This document shows, in pieces, positions 16,651 through 18,529 of a stretch of DNA of 18,529 nucleotides. Source of the stretch: Patescibacteria group bacterium. Its GTDB lineage: Bacteria > Patescibacteriota > Microgenomatia > UBA8517. The first letter of the stretch is position 1. The number at the start of each line of letters is the position of its first letter. Under the pieces are notes generated by a model, which made no database searches, was not told where the DNA came from, and was given only the letters and a program-made list of their open reading frames with translations. The position numbers and the translations under genes are program-made. The DNA lies in assembly GCA_018826545.1 (NCBI GenBank), contig JAHKAL010000031.1:1-18529 (forward strand), given 5' to 3'.

Positions 16651-17076
16651 CTACGCTTTATTGGTATTTTCAATCAACCTTTTTAATCTTAAATAAAAAC
16701 TTCTTTTACCTTTTCTAATATGGGGAACTAAACTGCCAGAAAAATTTTTAGGAATGTGGGCAATTTCATGAAGCAACACCTTATTTTTTTCATTTTCAGA
16801 CAATCTATCAAATTTTTCAGAAATAACTTCTATAATATAAGCAGGTTTTTGCTTTAATACTTGTTGCCAGATCCTTGATAAACCATAAATTCTTGCGATT
16901 GCTCGAGTGTTTGCATTTTCTGAACGAAGACAAAATATTCTGCTGTTATCGAAATTGGGAAAATTTAGCTTTTCAAGAAATTCAATAACGTTTTTTTGTA
17001 CATTAAAATCAGAAAACCACATTATTTTGTTAGAATTTGAGGATTTTTTCTTATTGGATTTTATATACTTCCGCAT
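16651..17076 (-). CDS. Small zinc metallopeptidase-like protein (COG4900-type)
   Basis: This is a 141-residue cytosolic protein with no signal peptide or membrane segment. The core reads RSENANTRAIARIYGLSRIW (51-70), AYIIEVISEKFDRLS (79-93) and LLHEIAHIPKNFSG (101-114), then VPH (117-119). HEIAH (H103, E104, H107) is an HExxH zinc site, and H119 is a plausible third ligand. The pattern matches, from memory, the predicted metallopeptidases of COG4900, known mainly from archaea and CPR bacteria with no established substrate. The start at 17076 overlaps the upstream EF-like gene by 26 bases and has AAGGGAG nine bases ahead. A later ATG at 17022 has no ribosome site. The N-terminal tail is Lys/Ser-rich. 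Confidence 0.8.
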   Translation of the reverse strand: MRKYIKSNKKKSSNSNKIMWFSDFNVQKNVIEFLEKLNFPNFDNSRIFCLRSENANTRAIARIYGLSRIWQQVLKQKPAYIIEVISEKFDRLSENEKNKVLLHEIAHIPKNFSGSLVPHIRKGKRSFYLRLKRLIENTNKA

Positions 17077-17305
17077 CTTCTTTAACTCCCTTATCAGTTT
17101 TTAATCCTATCACATCTCCTTTTTTTGCGGAATCTTTCTTTTCGTGTTCTATTTGAATAGAAGTAATTTCCTGCTCAAAAAGATCTTCTCCTCCTCTTAC
17201 AAACTTAATTTTGTCACCAACAGCTAAGGGTGCATTAAGTTCAATTATTGCAACCCCAATCTTGTCATAATAGTGGGTAACCTTGCCTACTTTAAAATCA
17301 GCCAT
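17051..17305 (-). CDS. Translation elongation factor-like beta-barrel protein
   Basis: This 84-residue single-domain protein resembles domain 2 of EF-Tu-type GTPases and the C-terminal barrel of U32 peptidases. The visible pattern is VGKVTHYYDKIGVAIIEL, PLAVGDKIKFV, then QEITSIQIEHEKKDSAKKGDVIGLK, the usual 'hyyd..gva.iel...l.vGd.i...' followed by 'qsiq.eh..v..a..Gd.vgl'. There is no GTPase domain, so it is not a translation factor itself; its role is unknown. Similar stand-alone proteins are common in archaea and CPR. It starts 2 bases after ruvC, with a very strong Shine-Dalgarno, and overlaps the metallopeptidase gene. Confidence 0.82.
   Translation of the reverse strand: MADFKVGKVTHYYDKIGVAIIELNAPLAVGDKIKFVRGGEDLFEQEITSIQIEHEKKDSAKKGDVIGLKTDKGVKEDAEVYKIQ
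17086..17092 (-). promoter_or_regulatory. Ribosome binding site of the metallopeptidase gene
   Basis: AAGGGAG on the minus strand, inside the end of the EF-like gene, is nine bases before the ATG at 17076. It decides for the upstream start, and hence for the 26-base gene overlap. Confidence 0.6.
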
Positions 17306-17307
17306 TA

Positions 17308-17820
17308 TTATTTCACCCCCTTTTTATCTACCTTATATACATTATACGCATGACACAGTGCAACTGCCAATGCATCAGCAGAATTATCAAAGTGAGTTTT
17401 TTTATGAACTCTACTTCGAATTTTTGCCCCAAAAATTTTTCTCAATGATTTTTGAATATCTTTTTTATCTGCTCTACCATTTCCAGTAATTTGTTTTTTA
17501 ATAGTGCCAGGTGCATATTCAATTACTTCAATCTTTCTCTTTGCACAAGTGAGTATTATTACTCCCATAGCTCTTCCAACATTCGTGGCTGTTTTAACAT
17601 TGGTTGCAAAAAAAAGTTTTTCCATTGCAACAACATCTGGATTTAATTTTTTAAGGACACCATTGAGTTGTTTGTGTATTTTTATTAATCTTTTCCCGAA
17701 GTCTCCATCTTTATCTGTTTCGATCAGACCAAAGTCCAAAGCCTCAAATCCCTTATTTGATGCATTTATTAGGCCGTATCCTGTTGTAGCTGTACCAGGA
17801 TCAATACCTAAAATTAACAT
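17308..17820 (-). CDS. ruvC: RuvC, Holliday junction resolvase
   Basis: RuvC is the endonuclease that resolves four-way junctions at the end of homologous recombination. It has 170 residues, the normal length. The RNase H-like fold carries the acidic residues D7 (LGIDPGTATTGYG), E67 (VAMEKLFF), and D146 and D149 (HFDNSADALAVA). The basic stretch KKQITGNGRADKKDIQ at 108-123 is typical. ruvA and ruvB are not in this window. The ATG overlaps the end of tatD by 7 bases, and the EF-like gene starts 2 bases after its stop. Confidence 0.97.
   Translation of the reverse strand: MLILGIDPGTATTGYGLINASNKGFEALDFGLIETDKDGDFGKRLIKIHKQLNGVLKKLNPDVVAMEKLFFATNVKTATNVGRAMGVIILTCAKRKIEVIEYAPGTIKKQITGNGRADKKDIQKSLRKIFGAKIRSRVHKKTHFDNSADALAVALCHAYNVYKVDKKGVK
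17314..17322 (-). promoter_or_regulatory. Strong ribosome binding site of the EF-like gene
   Basis: AAGGGGGTG on the minus strand, followed by A, pairs almost fully with the usual 16S rRNA 3' end, eight bases before the ATG at 17305. It lies inside the last codons of ruvC. It implies that anti-Shine-Dalgarno pairing works in this organism even though most genes here lack a clear motif. Confidence 0.65.
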
Positions 17821-18529
17821 GTTTCATTATAACCTGAAGAAACTCCGAACAATAGAAGAGCATTTGAAGTCGTTTTCTTAATTATTTCGTTTACTTCAAT
17901 GTTTTTTATCTTTGAAACTTTATTTGCAATTTCTGGCAAATAGTAAGGATAATTTATTTTATTTCTGTCTTTTCTTCCATCTTTTGTAGGTGCAAGAAGT
18001 GGTGAATCCGTTTCTAATACAAGGTTTTCCATGGGAACTTTTTTAATAAAATCTTGTTTATTTTTATCAAAAGTTATATCTCCATCTATTCCTATAAAAT
18101 ATTTATACTTTATTGCAATTTTAAGTATCTCATCTTCCGGTTCAGAACAGTGAAAGACTAAATTACTATTAAAATTTTTAGGTCCTGACTTTTTTATTAA
18201 ACTAATAATATCTTCCGAGGAATGTCTACTGTGAATTATTACGGCTTTATTGTATTTAATAGCTAATTTTAGTTGTTTTTCTAAAAGAACTTTTTGAGTT
18301 GATTCTGAATTTACCTTGTGATAATAATCTAAACCAATTTCTCCAACTGCGACTACTTTATCTTTTAAAACTAACTCTTCAATTTTAAATATTTCCTTTT
18401 CAATATTTTCTGCACTTATAAGTGTTGTGGGGTGAATTCCCACTGCAGCGTAAGTATTTTCATAGCAATTTGATATCTCTATCGCTTTTAAAGACGACTT
18501 GTAATCGATACCAGGTATAACTAAATAAT
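17814..18529 (-). CDS. tatD: TatD-family metal-dependent hydrolase/DNase, N-terminus outside window
   Basis: This is a TIM-barrel hydrolase of the TatD family, whose members include 3'-5' DNases. The frame stays open to base 18529, so the true start and the first metal motif (HxH) lie beyond the right edge. Visible parts are AAVGIHPTT (near 18430-18449), the metal Glu in VGEIGLDYYHK, HSRHSSEDII, FHCSE with its metal-binding His, and the late ETDSPLLAP with the catalytic Asp. The C-terminus NYPYYLPEIANKVSKI...NALLLFGV is typical. A GTG at 18443 falls inside the conserved GIHP region and is not the real start. The stop overlaps ruvC by 7 bases, so both are probably in one operon. Confidence 0.93.
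   Translation of the reverse strand, partial: YLVIPGIDYKSSLKAIEISNCYENTYAAVGIHPTTLISAENIEKEIFKIEELVLKDKVVAVGEIGLDYYHKVNSESTQKVLLEKQLKLAIKYNKAVIIHSRHSSEDIISLIKKSGPKNFNSNLVFHCSEPEDEILKIAIKYKYFIGIDGDITFDKNKQDFIKKVPMENLVLETDSPLLAPTKDGRKDRNKINYPYYLPEIANKVSKIKNIEVNEIIKKTTSNALLLFGVSSGYNETC

Noticed and set aside
17020..17022. Downstream ATG as the metallopeptidase start
   Set aside because: It would avoid the overlap with the EF-like gene, but it lacks a Shine-Dalgarno, while the upstream ATG has AAGGGAG.
18441..18443. GTG as the tatD start
   Set aside because: It is the Val of the conserved GIHP motif. The frame continues upstream with typical TatD sequence to the window edge.
1..18529. UGA recoding as in Gracilibacteria
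   Set aside because: Enolase ends at TGA in a normal ATGA overlap, and no gene needs in-frame UGA to stay open.
1..18529. CRISPR array, defence island, prophage, IS element, tRNA or rRNA
   Set aside because: No repeated units, transposase or integrase motifs, or tRNA-like folds were seen; the gaps are too short to hold such features.

Overview
The window is a strongly AT-rich, gene-dense bacterial chromosome segment. It has 14 protein genes, 12 complete and one cut at each edge, and no gene-free stretch longer than about 55 bases. The lineage is most likely Patescibacteria/CPR, perhaps Microgenomates-like. This is inferred from a reduced DNA polymerase III delta subunit, a fused-function PGI/PMI, PEP synthase beside enolase and a long iPGM, and two small proteins typical of archaea and CPR (an EF-Tu domain-2-like barrel and a COG4900-type metallopeptidase). 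UGA is used as a stop (enolase), so the recoded Gracilibacteria/Absconditabacteria are unlikely. No rRNA, tRNA, CRISPR, IS or phage feature was seen.

Left block (1-6953, minus strand) is envelope and DNA repair. In transcription order it reads uvrB, uvrA, then a membrane-anchored transglutaminase-like protein that runs off the left edge. uvrB is divergent from lexA, the only plus-strand gene (7008-7631), so damage response and excision repair share a 54-bp intergenic region. uvrA appears to have its own extended -10 promoter and a short leader with a GC-rich hairpin that overlaps its Shine-Dalgarno sequence.

Middle block (7628-15948, minus strand) is central carbon metabolism. In transcription order it reads PMM/PGM, bifunctional PGI/PMI, ppsA, eno, gpmI, dedA. 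ppsA-eno-gpmI run in gluconeogenic order (pyruvate to PEP to 2PG to 3PG). The PMM/PGM and PGI/PMI enzymes interconvert hexose phosphates, presumably for sugar-nucleotide and surface-glycan synthesis. dedA and lexA converge with a 4-base overlap inside a perfect inverted repeat.

Right block (15959-18529, minus strand) is information processing. In transcription order it reads tatD (5' end outside the window), ruvC, the EF-like barrel, the metallopeptidase, and a short holA. Genes overlap or are separated by 14 bases or fewer and appear to continue into the PMM gene, so one long transcript may run from tatD down to dedA, with a possible extra promoter before ppsA.

I see no clearly new multi-gene system. 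The most interesting points are residue-level departures in well-known enzymes (Thr for the nucleophilic Ser in iPGM, Phe at a usually acidic DedA position, Asp for a zinc Cys in UvrA), the uvrA leader hairpin, and the uncharacterised metallopeptidase/EF-like pair inside a recombination/replication operon.
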